DNA of 64,000 nucleotides from Kitasatospora phosalacinea (GTDB lineage: Bacteria > Actinomycetota > Actinomycetes > Streptomycetales > Streptomycetaceae), in NCBI RefSeq assembly GCF_000717185.1, contig NZ_JNYE01000018.1:27490-91489 (forward strand), read 5' to 3'. Below the pieces are notes generated by a model. The model saw nothing but the letters and a program-made list of their open reading frames with translations. It was not told where the DNA came from and ran no database searches. Below are positions 39,788 through 48,866 of the stretch, one piece after another. Position 1 is the stretch's first letter. Each line of letters opens with the position of its first letter. The position numbers were made by a program, and so were the translations under genes.

Positions 39788-40927
39788 TTATCCCTGGCCC
39801 TCGGCCCACAGCCCGTTCTGCTGCCCGCCCGGCCCTCCGCCGGGCGCCGCCTTCGGGGCCCGCGCCGACTGCGGCGGGGTCAGCCCCAGGTGCTGCCAGG
39901 CCGCCGCGGTGGCGATCCGCCCGCGCGGGGTGCGCGCCAGCAGGCCCTCCCGGACGAGGAAAGGTTCAGCCACCTCCTCGACCGTCTCGGCCTCCTCCCC
40001 CACCGCCACCGCCAGCGTGGACAGGCCCACCGGGCCGCCGCCGAACAGCTTCAGCAGCGCCCCCAGCACCGCCCGGTCCAGCCGGTCCAGGCCGCGGGCG
40101 TCGACCTCGTAGACCTCCAGCGCCCGGGCGGCGATCTCCCGGGTGACCAGGCCGTCGTGCCGGACCTGCGCGAAGTCCCTCACCCGGCGCAGCAGCCGGT
40201 TGGCGATCCGCGGCGTGCCGCGCGAGCGCCCGGCGATCTCGGCCGCGCCCGCCGGGTCGATCTCCACGTCCAGCAGGCCCGCCGAGCGGTGCACCACCCG
40301 CTCCAGCTCGGCCGGGGCGTAGAACTCCATGTGGCCGGTGAACCCGAACCGGTCGCGCAGCGGCGGCGGCAGCAGGCCCGCCCGGGTGGTCGCGCCGACC
40401 AGCGTGAACGGCGGCAGCTCCAGCGGGATCGCGGTGGCGCCGGGGCCCTTGCCGACGATCACGTCGACCCGGAAGTCCTCCATCGCCATGTAGAGCATCT
40501 CCTCGGCGGGCCGGGACATCCGGTGGATCTCGTCGAGGAACAGCACCTCGCCCTCGGTCAGCGAGGACAGGATCGCCGCCAGGTCGCCCGCGTGCTGGAT
40601 CGCCGGGCCCGAGGTGATCCGGATCGGGGCGTTCAGCTCGGCCGCGATGATCATCGACAGGGTCGTCTTGCCCAGCCCGGGCGGGCCGCTCAGCAGCACG
40701 TGGTCCGGGGCGGCGCCGCGCTTGCGGGCCGCCTGCAGGACCAGCGAGAGCTGCTCGCGCACCCGCTCCTGCCCGATGAACTCCTCCAGCAGCTTCGGCC
40801 GCAGCGCGGCCTCCACCGCCTGGTCCTCGCCGTCGGCGGACGCCGTCACCAGGCGGTCAACGGGGTCGGACTCGTACGGGCTCATCGGAAAACCGCTCTC
40901 CATGTCGACTTGGTGACCTGTCGTCAC
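39788..40927 (-). CDS. ruvB: Holliday junction DNA helicase subunit RuvB
   Basis: A 379-residue AAA+ motor that drives branch migration with RuvA. Features are [15 protein letters not shown], Walker [12 protein letters not shown], Walker [12 protein letters not shown], sensor 1 [11 protein letters not shown], the arginine finger in LRDRFGF, and the winged-helix C-terminus with RTPRGRIAT. The start may be GTG 40927, ATG 40903 (MESGF) or ATG 40885 (MSPYESD); the first has GAGG four bases upstream. It starts 16 bp after ruvA. Confidence 0.97.
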   Translation of the reverse strand: MTTGHQVDMESGFPMSPYESDPVDRLVTASADGEDQAVEAALRPKLLEEFIGQERVREQLSLVLQAARKRGAAPDHVLLSGPPGLGKTTLSMIIAAELNAPIRITSGPAIQHAGDLAAILSSLTEGEVLFLDEIHRMSRPAEEMLYMAMEDFRVDVIVGKGPGATAIPLELPPFTLVGATTRAGLLPPPLRDRFGFTGHMEFYAPAELERVVHRSAGLLDVEIDPAGAAEIAGRSRGTPRIANRLLRRVRDFAQVRHDGLVTREIAARALEVYEVDARGLDRLDRAVLGALLKLFGGGPVGLSTLAVAVGEEAETVEEVAEPFLVREGLLARTPRGRIATAAAWQHLGLTPPQSARAPKAAPGGGPGGQQNGLWAEGQG

Positions 40928-40943
40928 ATTGCCTCGGCGCCGC

Positions 40944-41555
40944 TCAGCGGGCCCGGTTCAGCCCGCGCAGGGCCAGCCGCAGCAGGGCGCCCACGTCCGG
41001 CACGGACTGCGCCTCGGCGTCCGGCGCGACCCGGGCCACCGCCTCGTCGGCCTCCCGCGGAGCGTAGCCCAGGCCGACCAGCGCGGAGTGCAGCTGCTCG
41101 TGCCAGGGCGCCGGGCCGGACGCCACCGGCTTCTGCGCCGGGACGGTGCCGTGCGGGGCGCCGAGCTTGTCCTTGTACTCCAGCAGCAGCTTCGCCGCCT
41201 TCGCCTTCCCGATGCCGGGCACCGCGATCAGCGCCTTCTCGTCCCCGCCCGCGACCGCCACCCGCAGCGCCTCCGGCGAGTGCACCCCCAGGATCGCCTG
41301 GGCCAGCTTCGGCCCGACCCCGGGCGCGGCCTGCAGCACCTCGAACGTCGCCCGCTCGTCGTCGTCCACGAAGCCGAACAGCGTCAGCGAGTCCTCCCGG
41401 ACCACCAGCGAGGTCGCCAGCCGGGCCACCTCCCCCACCCGCAGCGTCGCCAGCGTGGTCGGCGTGCACTGCACGGCCATCCCCACCCCGCCGACCTCCA
41501 CCACGGCCACCCCGGCCCCCACCACCGCAACCGGCCCCTGCACAAAGGCGATCAT
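40944..41555 (-). CDS. ruvA: Holliday junction DNA helicase subunit RuvA
   Basis: A 203-residue tetrameric Holliday-junction-binding protein. The N-terminal OB fold begins [13 protein letters not shown]; the two helix-hairpin-helix motifs are [14 protein letters not shown] and [14 protein letters not shown]; the small C-terminal domain that touches RuvB ends in ALRGLNRAR. It lies between ruvC and ruvB on the same strand. The 56-bp gap to ruvC contains part of a dispersed repeat. Confidence 0.97.
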   Translation of the reverse strand: MIAFVQGPVAVVGAGVAVVEVGGVGMAVQCTPTTLATLRVGEVARLATSLVVREDSLTLFGFVDDDERATFEVLQAAPGVGPKLAQAILGVHSPEALRVAVAGGDEKALIAVPGIGKAKAAKLLLEYKDKLGAPHGTVPAQKPVASGPAPWHEQLHSALVGLGYAPREADEAVARVAPDAEAQSVPDVGALLRLALRGLNRAR

Positions 41556-41611
41556 GGCGTCGTTCTTTCCCTTCGGTGGTTGGACGTTGAGCTGTGCCGG
41601 TGCGCGCCCCG

Positions 41612-42292
41612 TCAGGGGCGCGGGGAACTGCGCGAGCGACCCGGCACCCTGCCGTAGGCCGCCCGGGGAGCCGCTGCCCGCTGCTCGGGCGGATCTTCCC
41701 GCTCGGCGTCTTCCGCTTCACGCGGCTCCCCGCGCCCCCGGGTCCGCCCGGCGGCGCTGCCGTGCCAGGAACTGCCGCCCGCGCCGTGGGCCTTGATGGC
41801 CGCGGTCAGGCGGTTGGTGGTGCCACCGCGCCAGATGTGGCAGATGGCCAGGGCCAGGGCGTCCGCCGCGTCGGCGGGCCTGGGCGGGGCGTCGAGCCGC
41901 AGGATGCGGGTGACCATGGCGGTGACCTGGGCCTTGTCGGCGCGGCCGGAGCCGGTGACGGCGGCCTTGACCTCGCTGGGGGTGTGCAGCGTGACGGGGA
42001 TGCCGCGGCGGGTCGCGCACAGCACGGCGACGGCGGAGGCCTGCGCGGTGCCCATCACGGTGCGGACGTTGTGCTGGGCGAACACCCGCTCCACGGCGAC
42101 GAGTTCGGGCGAGTACCGGTCGAGCCAGGACTCCAGGCCCTGCTCGATGGCGAGCAGCCGCGGGCCGATCTCGTCCTCCGCGGGCGTACGCACCACGCCG
42201 ACGCCGAGCATCGCCAGCTGCCGCCCGGGCAGCCCTTCGACGACCCCGACGCCGCACCTGGTCAGCCCAGGGTCCACACCCAGCACTCGCAC
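41612..42292 (-). CDS. ruvC: Crossover junction endodeoxyribonuclease RuvC, extended C-terminus
   Basis: A 226-residue resolvase. Catalytic Asp7 is in [14 protein letters not shown], the Glu in [18 protein letters not shown], and the C-terminal acidic pair in [14 protein letters not shown]. The GTG at 42292 has GAGG about eight bases upstream. After the family's normal end (about residue 178) come 45-50 disordered, Arg/Pro/Glu-rich residues, and the last eight (RSRSSPRP) and the stop are encoded by a dispersed repeat. The tail is therefore likely acquired by insertion of that element. The ruvC-ruvA-ruvB order is standard. Confidence 0.96.
   Translation of the reverse strand: MRVLGVDPGLTRCGVGVVEGLPGRQLAMLGVGVVRTPAEDEIGPRLLAIEQGLESWLDRYSPELVAVERVFAQHNVRTVMGTAQASAVAVLCATRRGIPVTLHTPSEVKAAVTGSGRADKAQVTAMVTRILRLDAPPRPADAADALALAICHIWRGGTTNRLTAAIKAHGAGGSSWHGSAAGRTRGRGEPREAEDAEREDPPEQRAAAPRAAYGRVPGRSRSSPRP
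41614..41635. repeat. Dispersed Streptomyces-type intergenic repeat
   Basis: The core AGGGGCGCGGGGAACTGCGC (41614-41633) matches a short element I recall as very common between genes in Streptomyces genomes. It provides the ruvC stop codon here. Only one copy is in this window, so the dispersed nature rests on memory. Confidence 0.6.
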
Positions 42293-42358
42293 GGCCCCGC
42301 CTCTCTCCGACCTGCGCAGGTTACCCCCGGCCACCGACAGGCGGCTCCGGACACGCCT

Positions 42359-42391
42359 CCGCCCGGCGGCCACCAGCGGGCCGCCGGGCGG
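42359..42391 (-). terminator. yebC terminator hairpin
   Basis: A perfect 13-bp stem CCGCCCGGCGGCC/GGCCGCCGGGCGG with a 7-base loop, 13 bp past the yebC stop and before ruvC. It suggests ruvCAB has its own promoter. Confidence 0.75.
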
Positions 42392-42404
42392 GGAACGACC
42401 GGGA

Positions 42405-43160
42405 TCAGGCGTCCAGTTCGGCCATGATCTCGTCGGAGACGTCGAAGTTGGCGAAGACGTTCTGCACGTCGTCGCTGTCCTCGAGCGCGTCGATCAGCTT
42501 GAAGATCTTGCGGGCGCCGTCGGCGTCCAGCTCGACCTGCATGCTGGGGACGAAGTTGGCGTCGGCGGAGTCGTAGTCGATGCCCGCGTCGACCAGGGCG
42601 GTGCGGACCGCGACCATGTCGGTGGCCTCGGACATCACCTCGAAGGCCTCGCCGAGGTCGTTGACCTCCTCGGCGCCGGCGTCCAGCACGACGTCCAGGA
42701 TCCGGTCCTCGTCCACGCCGTCGGCCTTGGGGACGATCACGACGCCCTTGCGGTTGAACAGGTAGGAGACCGAGCCCGGGTCGGCCATGTTGCCGCCGTT
42801 GCGGGTCATCGCGACGCGCACGTCGGAGGCGGCGCGGTTGCGGTTGTCGGTGAGGCACTCGATCAGGACGGCCACGCCGTTGGGGCCGTAGCCCTCGTAC
42901 ATGATCGTCGAGTAGTCGGCGCCGCCGGCCTCCGCACCGGAGCCGCGCTTGACGGCCCGGTTGATGTTGTCGATCGGGACGGAGCTCTTCTTCGCCTTCT
43001 GGATGGCGTCGTAGAGGGTCGGGTTGCCGGCCGGGTCGCCGCCGCCGGTGCGGGCCGCCACCTCGATGTTCTTGATCATCTTGGCGAAGAGCTTGCCGCG
43101 CTTGGCGTCGATCGCGGCCTTCTTGTGCTTGGTGGTAGCCCACTTAGAGTGGCCGGACAT
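42405..43160 (-). CDS. yebC: YebC/PmpR-TACO1 family protein
   Basis: A 251-residue protein of the YebC family, known both as DNA-binding regulators and as translation factors that help ribosomes with polyproline. It begins [30 protein letters not shown], with [38 protein letters not shown] and the acidic C-terminus typical of the family. The length is normal. It lies between ruvC and pdxT, the usual actinobacterial neighbourhood. Confidence 0.97.
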   Translation of the reverse strand: MSGHSKWATTKHKKAAIDAKRGKLFAKMIKNIEVAARTGGGDPAGNPTLYDAIQKAKKSSVPIDNINRAVKRGSGAEAGGADYSTIMYEGYGPNGVAVLIECLTDNRNRAASDVRVAMTRNGGNMADPGSVSYLFNRKGVVIVPKADGVDEDRILDVVLDAGAEEVNDLGEAFEVMSEATDMVAVRTALVDAGIDYDSADANFVPSMQVELDADGARKIFKLIDALEDSDDVQNVFANFDVSDEIMAELDA

Positions 43161-43286
43161 CGCCAGCTCCTTTTCGTCGCCAATGGGAAATGAACAGGGG
43201 AGATCCTACCGGTGCCGCACCGCCGGGTGGCACACGGTCACCGCGCCGCCCGGGGCGCTCCGCACTCGGCGCCCGGCACTCGGCAC

Positions 43287-43898
43287 TCAGCGTCCGGCGG
43301 CCTCGACCATCCGGACGAAGTACTCGTGGACGCGGTGGTCGCCGGTCAGCTCCGGGTGGAAGGAGGTGGCCAGCAGGTTGCCCTGCCGGACCGCGACGAT
43401 CCGGGCGTCCGGGCCGTCCGCGGCCGGGACCTCGGCGAGCACCTCGACGCCCGCGCCGACCGCCTCGACCCAGGGGGCGCGGATGAACACGCCGGTGACC
43501 GGGTCGCCGGCCAGGCCCACGAACGGGATCGCGGTCTCGAAGGACTCGTTCTGCCGCCCGAACGCGTTGCGGCGGACGGTCATGTCGATGCCGCCGACGG
43601 TCTCCTGGTCGTCCCGGCCGTCCAGGATCTTGTCCGCCAGCAGGATCATGCCCGCGCAGGTGCCGTACACCGGCATGCCGCCCGCGACCCGCTCGCGCAG
43701 CGGGTCCATCAGGCCGAACAGCACGGCCAGCTTGGAGATGGTGGTGGACTCGCCGCCGGGCATCACCAGGGCGTCCACCTCGGCCAGCTCCTCCGGGCGG
43801 CGCACCGGACGGGCCAGCGCGTCGGCGGCGGCCAGCGCCACCAGGTGCTCGCGGACGTCGCCCTGCAGGGCCAGGACGCCGATGGTGGGGGTGCTCAC
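43287..43898 (-). CDS. pdxT: PLP synthase glutaminase subunit PdxT
   Basis: A 203-residue class I glutaminase that feeds ammonia to PdxS. The catalytic Cys is in [13 protein letters not shown] and the His-Glu pair in [22 protein letters not shown] and [11 protein letters not shown] are diagnostic. It starts at GTG 43898. It lies 99 bp downstream of pdxS after a strong hairpin, so its level may be reduced relative to pdxS. Confidence 0.97.
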   Translation of the reverse strand: MSTPTIGVLALQGDVREHLVALAAADALARPVRRPEELAEVDALVMPGGESTTISKLAVLFGLMDPLRERVAGGMPVYGTCAGMILLADKILDGRDDQETVGGIDMTVRRNAFGRQNESFETAIPFVGLAGDPVTGVFIRAPWVEAVGAGVEVLAEVPAADGPDARIVAVRQGNLLATSFHPELTGDHRVHEYFVRMVEAAGR

Positions 43899-43949
43899 GG
43901 TCTCACTACCTCTTCGTTCTCGAACTACAGGGCCCGGACGCCACGCAGC

Positions 43950-43982
43950 GGCCCGCCGCCCCGGGAACCCGGACGGCGGGCC
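43950..43982 (-). terminator. Hairpin between pdxS and pdxT
   Basis: A stem of GGCCCGCCG with CGGCGGGCC, extended internally by CCGGG/CCCGG around an AA tip. It could attenuate transcription so that less PdxT than PdxS is made, or be an mRNA-stabilising structure. Confidence 0.55.
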
Positions 43983-43997
43983 GGACGCGCGGGGCGC

Positions 43998-44909
43998 TTA
44001 CCAGCCGCGGTTGGCGTAGCGCTCGGTCTCCGGGAGGGTGTCGCAGTTGATGCCGACCATGGCCTCGCCCAGGTTGCGGGAGGCGTCCGCGATGATCTTC
44101 GGGTCGTCGTAGAAGGTGGTGGCCTTGACGATGGCGGCGGCGCGCTTGGCCGGGTCGCCCGACTTGAAGATGCCGGAGCCGACGAACACGCCCTCGGCGC
44201 CGAGCTGGCGCATCAGCGCGGCGTCGGCCGGGGTGGCCACGCCACCGGCGGAGAACAGCACGACCGGCAGCTTGCCGAGCTCGGCGACCTCGCGGACCAG
44301 CTCGTACGGGGCGCGCAGCTCCTTGGCGGCGGCGTACAGCTCGTTGTTGTCGAAGCCGCGCAGCTTGGCGATCTCGTTCTTGATCTGGCGCAGGTGGCGG
44401 ACGGCCTCCACCACGTTGCCGGTGCCGGCCTCGCCCTTGGAGCGGATCATGGCCGCGCCCTCGGCGATCCGGCGCAGGGCCTCGCCCAGGTTGGTGGCGC
44501 CGCAGACGAAGGGGGTGGTGAACGCCCACTTGTCGGAGTGGTTGACCTCGTCGGCCGGGGTGAGGACCTCGGACTCGTCGATGTAGTCGACGCCGAGCGA
44601 CTGCAGGACCTGGGCCTCGACGAAGTGGCCGATCCGGGACTTGGCCATCACCGGGATGGAGACCGCGGCGATGATCTCCTCGATCATGTTCGGGTCGGAC
44701 ATCCGGGCCACGCCGCCGTCCTTGCGGATGTCGGCGGGAACCCGCTCCAGGGCCATGACCGCGACCGCACCGGCGTCCTCGGCGATCTTCGCCTGCTCGG
44801 CGTTGACCACGTCCATGATCACGCCGCCCTTGAGCTGCTCGGCCATGCCGCGCTTGACCCGGGCGGTGCCGACCTGGGGCTGCTCGGCGGAAGTGGGGGT
44901 GGTGGACAC
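43998..44909 (-). CDS. pdxS: PLP synthase subunit PdxS
   Basis: A 303-residue (beta/alpha)8-barrel subunit that makes pyridoxal 5'-phosphate from ribose 5-phosphate, glyceraldehyde 3-phosphate and ammonia. Conserved stretches are [45 protein letters not shown] with the active lysine, and [30 protein letters not shown]. The GTG at 44909 has GAGG six bases upstream and is preferred to an in-frame start at 44921. Its product also supplies PLP to PabC further along. Confidence 0.97.
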   Translation of the reverse strand: MSTTPTSAEQPQVGTARVKRGMAEQLKGGVIMDVVNAEQAKIAEDAGAVAVMALERVPADIRKDGGVARMSDPNMIEEIIAAVSIPVMAKSRIGHFVEAQVLQSLGVDYIDESEVLTPADEVNHSDKWAFTTPFVCGATNLGEALRRIAEGAAMIRSKGEAGTGNVVEAVRHLRQIKNEIAKLRGFDNNELYAAAKELRAPYELVREVAELGKLPVVLFSAGGVATPADAALMRQLGAEGVFVGSGIFKSGDPAKRAAAIVKATTFYDDPKIIADASRNLGEAMVGINCDTLPETERYANRGW

Positions 44910-45055
44910 GTAAGACCTCACTCAGGGATGAACCGGTGCTATCGATCTATCGTAGGCCCGGAGGCACTCCGACCCATACGCCACATGGTCCAGGGCTGTC
45001 CCCGGCATACGACAATCAGGCCAGCAACCCGGCGGTGGCAGGAAACGCCGCCAGC

Positions 45056-45601
45056 CTACGCGGACGCGCCCTCGGGCGTGAGCGCCACCGGGGGCTCGTC
45101 GTCCATCTCGAAGGCCATCGGGAACGGCGCGCGCCCCGCCAGCCGGAAGTAGCGCACCAGCCGGTGCTCGCGCACCGCCCGCGCCGCCCGCACCGCGTCG
45201 TTGTGGAACCGCCGCGCCATCGGCACCCGGCGCACCGCCTCGACCAGGTCGCGCACCGCCTCCTCGCCGCCCGGCGCCGCCCGCAGCACGCCGACCTGCT
45301 CCGGCTCGTCCAGCACCGCCCGCAGCGCCAGGCTCAGCTCGCTCTCCGCCACCTCGCGCTGCTCCGACTCGGCCTGCCGGGCCGCGTGCGCCGCCTCCAG
45401 CAGCAGGATCGACGCCGCCGGGTCCAGCAGCGAGGAGGTCGCCAGCTCCACCGCCACCGAGGCGCGGCGCAGCAGCTGGGCGTCCAGCGAGGCCCGCGCC
45501 GCGTCGATCCGGGCGTGCAGCCGGTCCAGCCTGCCCGCCGTCCAGCTCAGGTAGACGGCGAACAGTGCGACGGCCGCAACGGCCCAGATCCAGGTAGCCA
45601 C
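45056..45601 (-). CDS. Single-pass membrane protein, LemA-like
   Basis: A 181-residue protein with an N-terminal membrane helix (ATWIWAVAAVALFAVYLSW) followed by a long helical cytoplasmic or external domain. The RLDRLHARIDAARASLDAQLLRR stretch and the FHNDAVRAARAVREHRLVRYFRLAG motif resemble LemA-type helical bundles. Homologues in streptomycetes are, as I recall, sometimes labelled NUDIX hydrolase, but no NUDIX box is present. The function is unknown. It starts at GTG 45601 and lies downstream of the tautomerase-like gene. Confidence 0.75.
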   Translation of the reverse strand: MATWIWAVAAVALFAVYLSWTAGRLDRLHARIDAARASLDAQLLRRASVAVELATSSLLDPAASILLLEAAHAARQAESEQREVAESELSLALRAVLDEPEQVGVLRAAPGGEEAVRDLVEAVRRVPMARRFHNDAVRAARAVREHRLVRYFRLAGRAPFPMAFEMDDEPPVALTPEGASA

Positions 45602-45620
45602 GGGGCGCTACGGTACCGGC

Positions 45621-45983
45621 TCAGCCGCCGAGGGTCGCCGAGCGGTAGGAGAGGTGGTCCAGCTCCGCGACGTGCACGGCGGCCTGCACCGGACCGGCGC
45701 CCGCCCCCAGGTACCCGGGCAGCGCCTCCAGCACCGCCTCGCCCAGCGCCGCCTTGGCCTCCGCGCTGCGGCCCGGGAAGACCGCGACCTCCACCACGAC
45801 CAGCGCGAACGTCTCGGCGTCCGCCCCGACCACGGCCTCCTCGGTGCGCCGGAACCGGGTCTTGCAGCCGGCCGGCTTGGCGTCCAGCAGCTTCACGGTC
45901 AGCCGGTTCAGGGCCAGGCCGAAGCCCCGCCGGTCGAAGGAACCGGCGAGCCGGTCGGTGTAGTCGACGGTGATCAGCGGCAT
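45621..45983 (-). CDS. Tautomerase-like protein (5-carboxymethyl-2-hydroxymuconate isomerase family)
   Basis: A 120-residue protein starting MPLITVDYTDRL. In the tautomerase superfamily the Pro exposed after Met removal is the catalytic base, and this start preserves it. Length and the middle segment (FRRTEEAVVGADAETFALVVVEVAVFPGRSAEAKAALGEAV) fit the CHMI subgroup. The physiological substrate is unclear because no aromatic catabolism genes are nearby. It lies 28 bp downstream of pimA and may be part of that operon. Confidence 0.78.
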   Translation of the reverse strand: MPLITVDYTDRLAGSFDRRGFGLALNRLTVKLLDAKPAGCKTRFRRTEEAVVGADAETFALVVVEVAVFPGRSAEAKAALGEAVLEALPGYLGAGAGPVQAAVHVAELDHLSYRSATLGG

Positions 45984-46011
45984 GCGGAACTCCCTCTCCG
46001 GACGGGGCGGT

Positions 46012-47184
46012 TCAACGGCTCGGACGCGGACGGCGGACGGACGGTTCGGCCTCGGCCACCGGCGGGCGCCCGTCGGTCACCGTCTCGTACACCGACAGCA
46101 CCTCGGCGCCGACCGTCTCCCAGTCGAAGCGCCGCACGTGCCGGGAGGCCGCCGCGCGCAGCGCCGCCAGCCGCTCCGGGCTGCCCAGCAGCTTGAGCGC
46201 CGAGGCCGCCAGCGCGTCCGCGTCCTCCACCGGGAACAGCTCCCCGGCCGCGCCGCCGTCCAGCACCTGCCGGAACGCGTCCAGGTCGCTGGCCAGCACC
46301 GGGGCGCCCGCCGACATCGCCTCGACCAGGATGATGCCGAAGGACTCGCCGCCGGTGTTCGGCGCCACGTACAGGTCGACCGAGCGCAGCAGCCGGGCCT
46401 TGTCCCGGTCCGAGACCATGCCGAGGAACTCGACCCGGGCCCGCACCTCGGGCGCCAGGCCCGCGACCGCCTCCTCCTCGTCGCCCTTGCCCGCGACCAG
46501 CAGCCGCACGCCCGGGCGCTCGGCCAGGATCCGCGGCAGCGCCGCCAGCAGCGTCGGCAGGCCCTTGCGCGGCTCGTTGATCCGGCCGATGAAGCCGATG
46601 GTGCCCGGCCCGCCCCCGGCGGCGCCGCCCTGCCAGCGCGGGTCCGGCTCGGCGTCCGCGAAGAACCGCACGTCCACGCCGTTCGGGATCACCACCGCGT
46701 CGCCGCCCAGGTGCTCCACCAGGGTGCGCCGGGCGTACTCCGACACCGCGATCCGGCCCGACATCTTCTCCAGGCCCGGCTGCAGGATCGGCGAGGCCGC
46801 GATCATCGCCCGCGAGCGCGGGTTCGAGGTGTGGAACGTCCCCACCATCGGCCCGGACGCCGCCCACGCCGCCAGCATCGACAGCGACGGCGAGTTCGGC
46901 TCGTGCACGTGCAGCACGTCGAACCGGCCCTCGCGCAGCCACCGCCGCACCCGGGCCGCCGACAGGATCCCGAAGCTCAGCCGCGCCACCGACCCGTTGT
47001 ACGGCACCGCCACCGCCCGCCCCGCCGAGACCACGTACGGCGGCAGCGCCTCCTCGTCCTCCGCCGGGGCCAGCACCGACACCTCGTGCCCCAGCCGGAT
47101 CAGGTGCTCCGCCAAGTCCCGGATGTGGAACTGCACCCCGCCCGGCACGTCCCAGTCGTACGGGCACACCACGCCGATCCTCAC
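46012..47184 (-). CDS. pimA: Phosphatidylinositol alpha-mannosyltransferase PimA
   Basis: A 390-residue GT4-family glycosyltransferase that adds the first mannose to phosphatidylinositol. The N-terminal CPYDWDVPGGVQFHIRDLAEHL, the acceptor-site HVHEPNSPSLSMLA and FHTSNPRSR, the Rossmann GFIGRINEPRKGLPTLL and the nucleotide-sugar motif YVAPNTGGESFGIILVEAMSAG are all typical of PimA. The GTG at 47184 overlaps the acyltransferase stop as GTGA. It is the third gene of a pgsA-acyltransferase-pimA operon. Confidence 0.95.
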   Translation of the reverse strand: MRIGVVCPYDWDVPGGVQFHIRDLAEHLIRLGHEVSVLAPAEDEEALPPYVVSAGRAVAVPYNGSVARLSFGILSAARVRRWLREGRFDVLHVHEPNSPSLSMLAAWAASGPMVGTFHTSNPRSRAMIAASPILQPGLEKMSGRIAVSEYARRTLVEHLGGDAVVIPNGVDVRFFADAEPDPRWQGGAAGGGPGTIGFIGRINEPRKGLPTLLAALPRILAERPGVRLLVAGKGDEEEAVAGLAPEVRARVEFLGMVSDRDKARLLRSVDLYVAPNTGGESFGIILVEAMSAGAPVLASDLDAFRQVLDGGAAGELFPVEDADALAASALKLLGSPERLAALRAAASRHVRRFDWETVGAEVLSVYETVTDGRPPVAEAEPSVRRPRPSR

Positions 47185-48086
47185 GCCTCGGCCCCCCGCG
47201 GGGTCAGGTCGGCCAGCCACAGCTTCTGCAGCATGTGCCAGTCCACCGAGTGCTCGCGGATCGCGCCCGCCCACACGTCCGCCATCGCCTGGGTCATCGC
47301 CGCGGCCTGCTCCTGCCGGGTGCCCTCCCCGGACGGCACCACCTCCGGGTGCACCTCGGCCCGCAGCATCGCCCCGTCGTACCAGAGCGACACCGGGAAC
47401 AGCGCCGCCCCCGTCCGCTGGGCCAGCGCCGCCGGACCGGCCGGCATCCGGGTCGGCTCGCCGAAGAAGTCCACCTGGATCCCGGCCTCCGAGAGGTCCC
47501 GGTCGCCGACCAGGCACACCAGCCCGCCCTCGCGCAGCCGCCGCGCCAGCGTCCCCACCACCGAGACCTGGGAGCCGGTCAGCGCCAGCACCTCCATGCC
47601 CAGGCTCTCCCGGAACGCCACGAACCGGTCGAACAGCGACTCCGGCTTCAACCGCTCCGCGACCGTGGTGAACGGGTGCCCGCCCGCCGAGGCGATCCAC
47701 GCCCCCGCCAGGTCCCAGTTCGCCATGTGCGGCAGCGCCAGCACCGCGCCCCGCCCGGACGCCAGCACCCCGTCCAGCTGCTCCAGGTTCTTCACCGTTA
47801 TGGCACCGGCGATCCGCTCCCGGCTCCAGGTCGGCAGCCGGAACGACTCCCTCCAGTACCGCATGTACGAGCGCATCCCGGCCCGCGACAGCTCCCGCAG
47901 CCGGATCCCGTCCGCGTCCGGGTGGACCCGCGACAGGTTGGCCTCCAGCTGCCGCACCCCCTTGCCCTGCCGCCGCCACGCCACGTCGGCGATGGTGTCG
48001 AACAGACCGCGGGCCACCGGCTCGGGCAGGTGCCTCAGCCCCGCCCACCCGGCCGCGTAGGCGGCGTCGACCAACCGTTCCCTCAC
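47181..48086 (-). CDS. Phosphatidylinositol mannoside acyltransferase, LpxL/HtrB type
   Basis: A 301-residue membrane-associated acyltransferase of the lipid A biosynthesis (LpxL/HtrB) family, which in actinobacteria acylates mannosylated phosphatidylinositol (PatA-like). The catalytic HxxxxD motif is HMANWD in the VLALPHMANWDLAG stretch; DRDLSEAGIQVDFFGEPTRMPAGPA matches the second block. The GTG at 48086 overlaps the phosphatidylinositol synthase stop, so expression is coupled. Its substrate assignment comes from the operon. Confidence 0.92.
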   Translation of the reverse strand: MRERLVDAAYAAGWAGLRHLPEPVARGLFDTIADVAWRRQGKGVRQLEANLSRVHPDADGIRLRELSRAGMRSYMRYWRESFRLPTWSRERIAGAITVKNLEQLDGVLASGRGAVLALPHMANWDLAGAWIASAGGHPFTTVAERLKPESLFDRFVAFRESLGMEVLALTGSQVSVVGTLARRLREGGLVCLVGDRDLSEAGIQVDFFGEPTRMPAGPAALAQRTGAALFPVSLWYDGAMLRAEVHPEVVPSGEGTRQEQAAAMTQAMADVWAGAIREHSVDWHMLQKLWLADLTPRGAEA

Positions 48087-48739
48087 TTGACCCCCTCGGC
48101 GGCGGCTGCCGCCTCCAGCTCCGCCGACTCCCGGCGCACCGTCAGCATCCGCTGCGCCACCGTCACCAGGCTGCCCGCCGCGACCGCCCACAGGGCGACC
48201 GGCAGCAGCCACTCGACGTACGGCACCCCGAACGTGTGCAGTCCCGCGACCCCCGCCGCGGTCAGGCTGATCACCAGCCGCTCCGCCCGCTCCACCAGCC
48301 CCGACACGTTCACCGGGAAGCCCAGCGACTCGCCGCGCGCCTTGGTGTACGACACCACCTGGCCGCTGGCCAGGCAGAAGAGCGCCACCGCGCACAGCAG
48401 GTCGTCGTTCCCGCCGCCCGCGTACCACATCGCCAGACCGCCGAAGATCGCCGCGTCGGCGACCCGGTCCAGCGTCGAGTCCAGGAACGCGCCCCACTTG
48501 CTGGAGCGGCCCGCCTGGCGGGCCATGTTGCCGTCCACCAGGTCGGAGAAGATGAACAGCGTGACGGTGATCACGCCCCAGAAGAACTCCCCGCGCGGGA
48601 AGAACACCAGGGCGCCCGCCACCGACCCGGCCGTACCGATCAGCGTGACGGCGTCCGGACTGACACCCCAGCGCAGCAGCATCGCGGCGAACGGGGTGAG
48701 GACACGTGTGAAGAAGGCACGCGCGTACTTGTTGAGCAT
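48083..48739 (-). CDS. pgsA: Phosphatidylinositol (phosphate) synthase, CDP-alcohol phosphatidyltransferase
   Basis: A 218-residue membrane enzyme with about six helices that links CDP-diacylglycerol to inositol phosphate. The catalytic motif DG-x2-AR-x8-G-x3-D-x3-D is present in DLVDGNMARQAGRSSKWGAF and the following LDSTLDRVAD. It is the first gene of the PIM operon, with an ATG at 48739 and GGAAGG almost touching it. It is divergent from the EF-G-like gene across a gap of 127 bp. Confidence 0.94.
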   Translation of the reverse strand: MLNKYARAFFTRVLTPFAAMLLRWGVSPDAVTLIGTAGSVAGALVFFPRGEFFWGVITVTLFIFSDLVDGNMARQAGRSSKWGAFLDSTLDRVADAAIFGGLAMWYAGGGNDDLLCAVALFCLASGQVVSYTKARGESLGFPVNVSGLVERAERLVISLTAAGVAGLHTFGVPYVEWLLPVALWAVAAGSLVTVAQRMLTVRRESAELEAAAAAEGVK

Positions 48740-48866
48740 GGCCTTCCGGTCCGCTCCGCTCCTCGGATTGGCACCCGCGGACCGCTCGCCCGCCGGGCGG
48801 CCGCGCGAATGGACCCGCCCGGCTGGACAATGGTATCCACGCTGATCGAGCGGCAGGAGGCCAACC

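Noticed and set aside
46012..48048. A 678-residue fusion of an acyltransferase-like and a glycosyltransferase segment
   Set aside because: The first 290 codons are the acyltransferase gene in another frame; PimA starts at GTG 47184 with a GTGA overlap.
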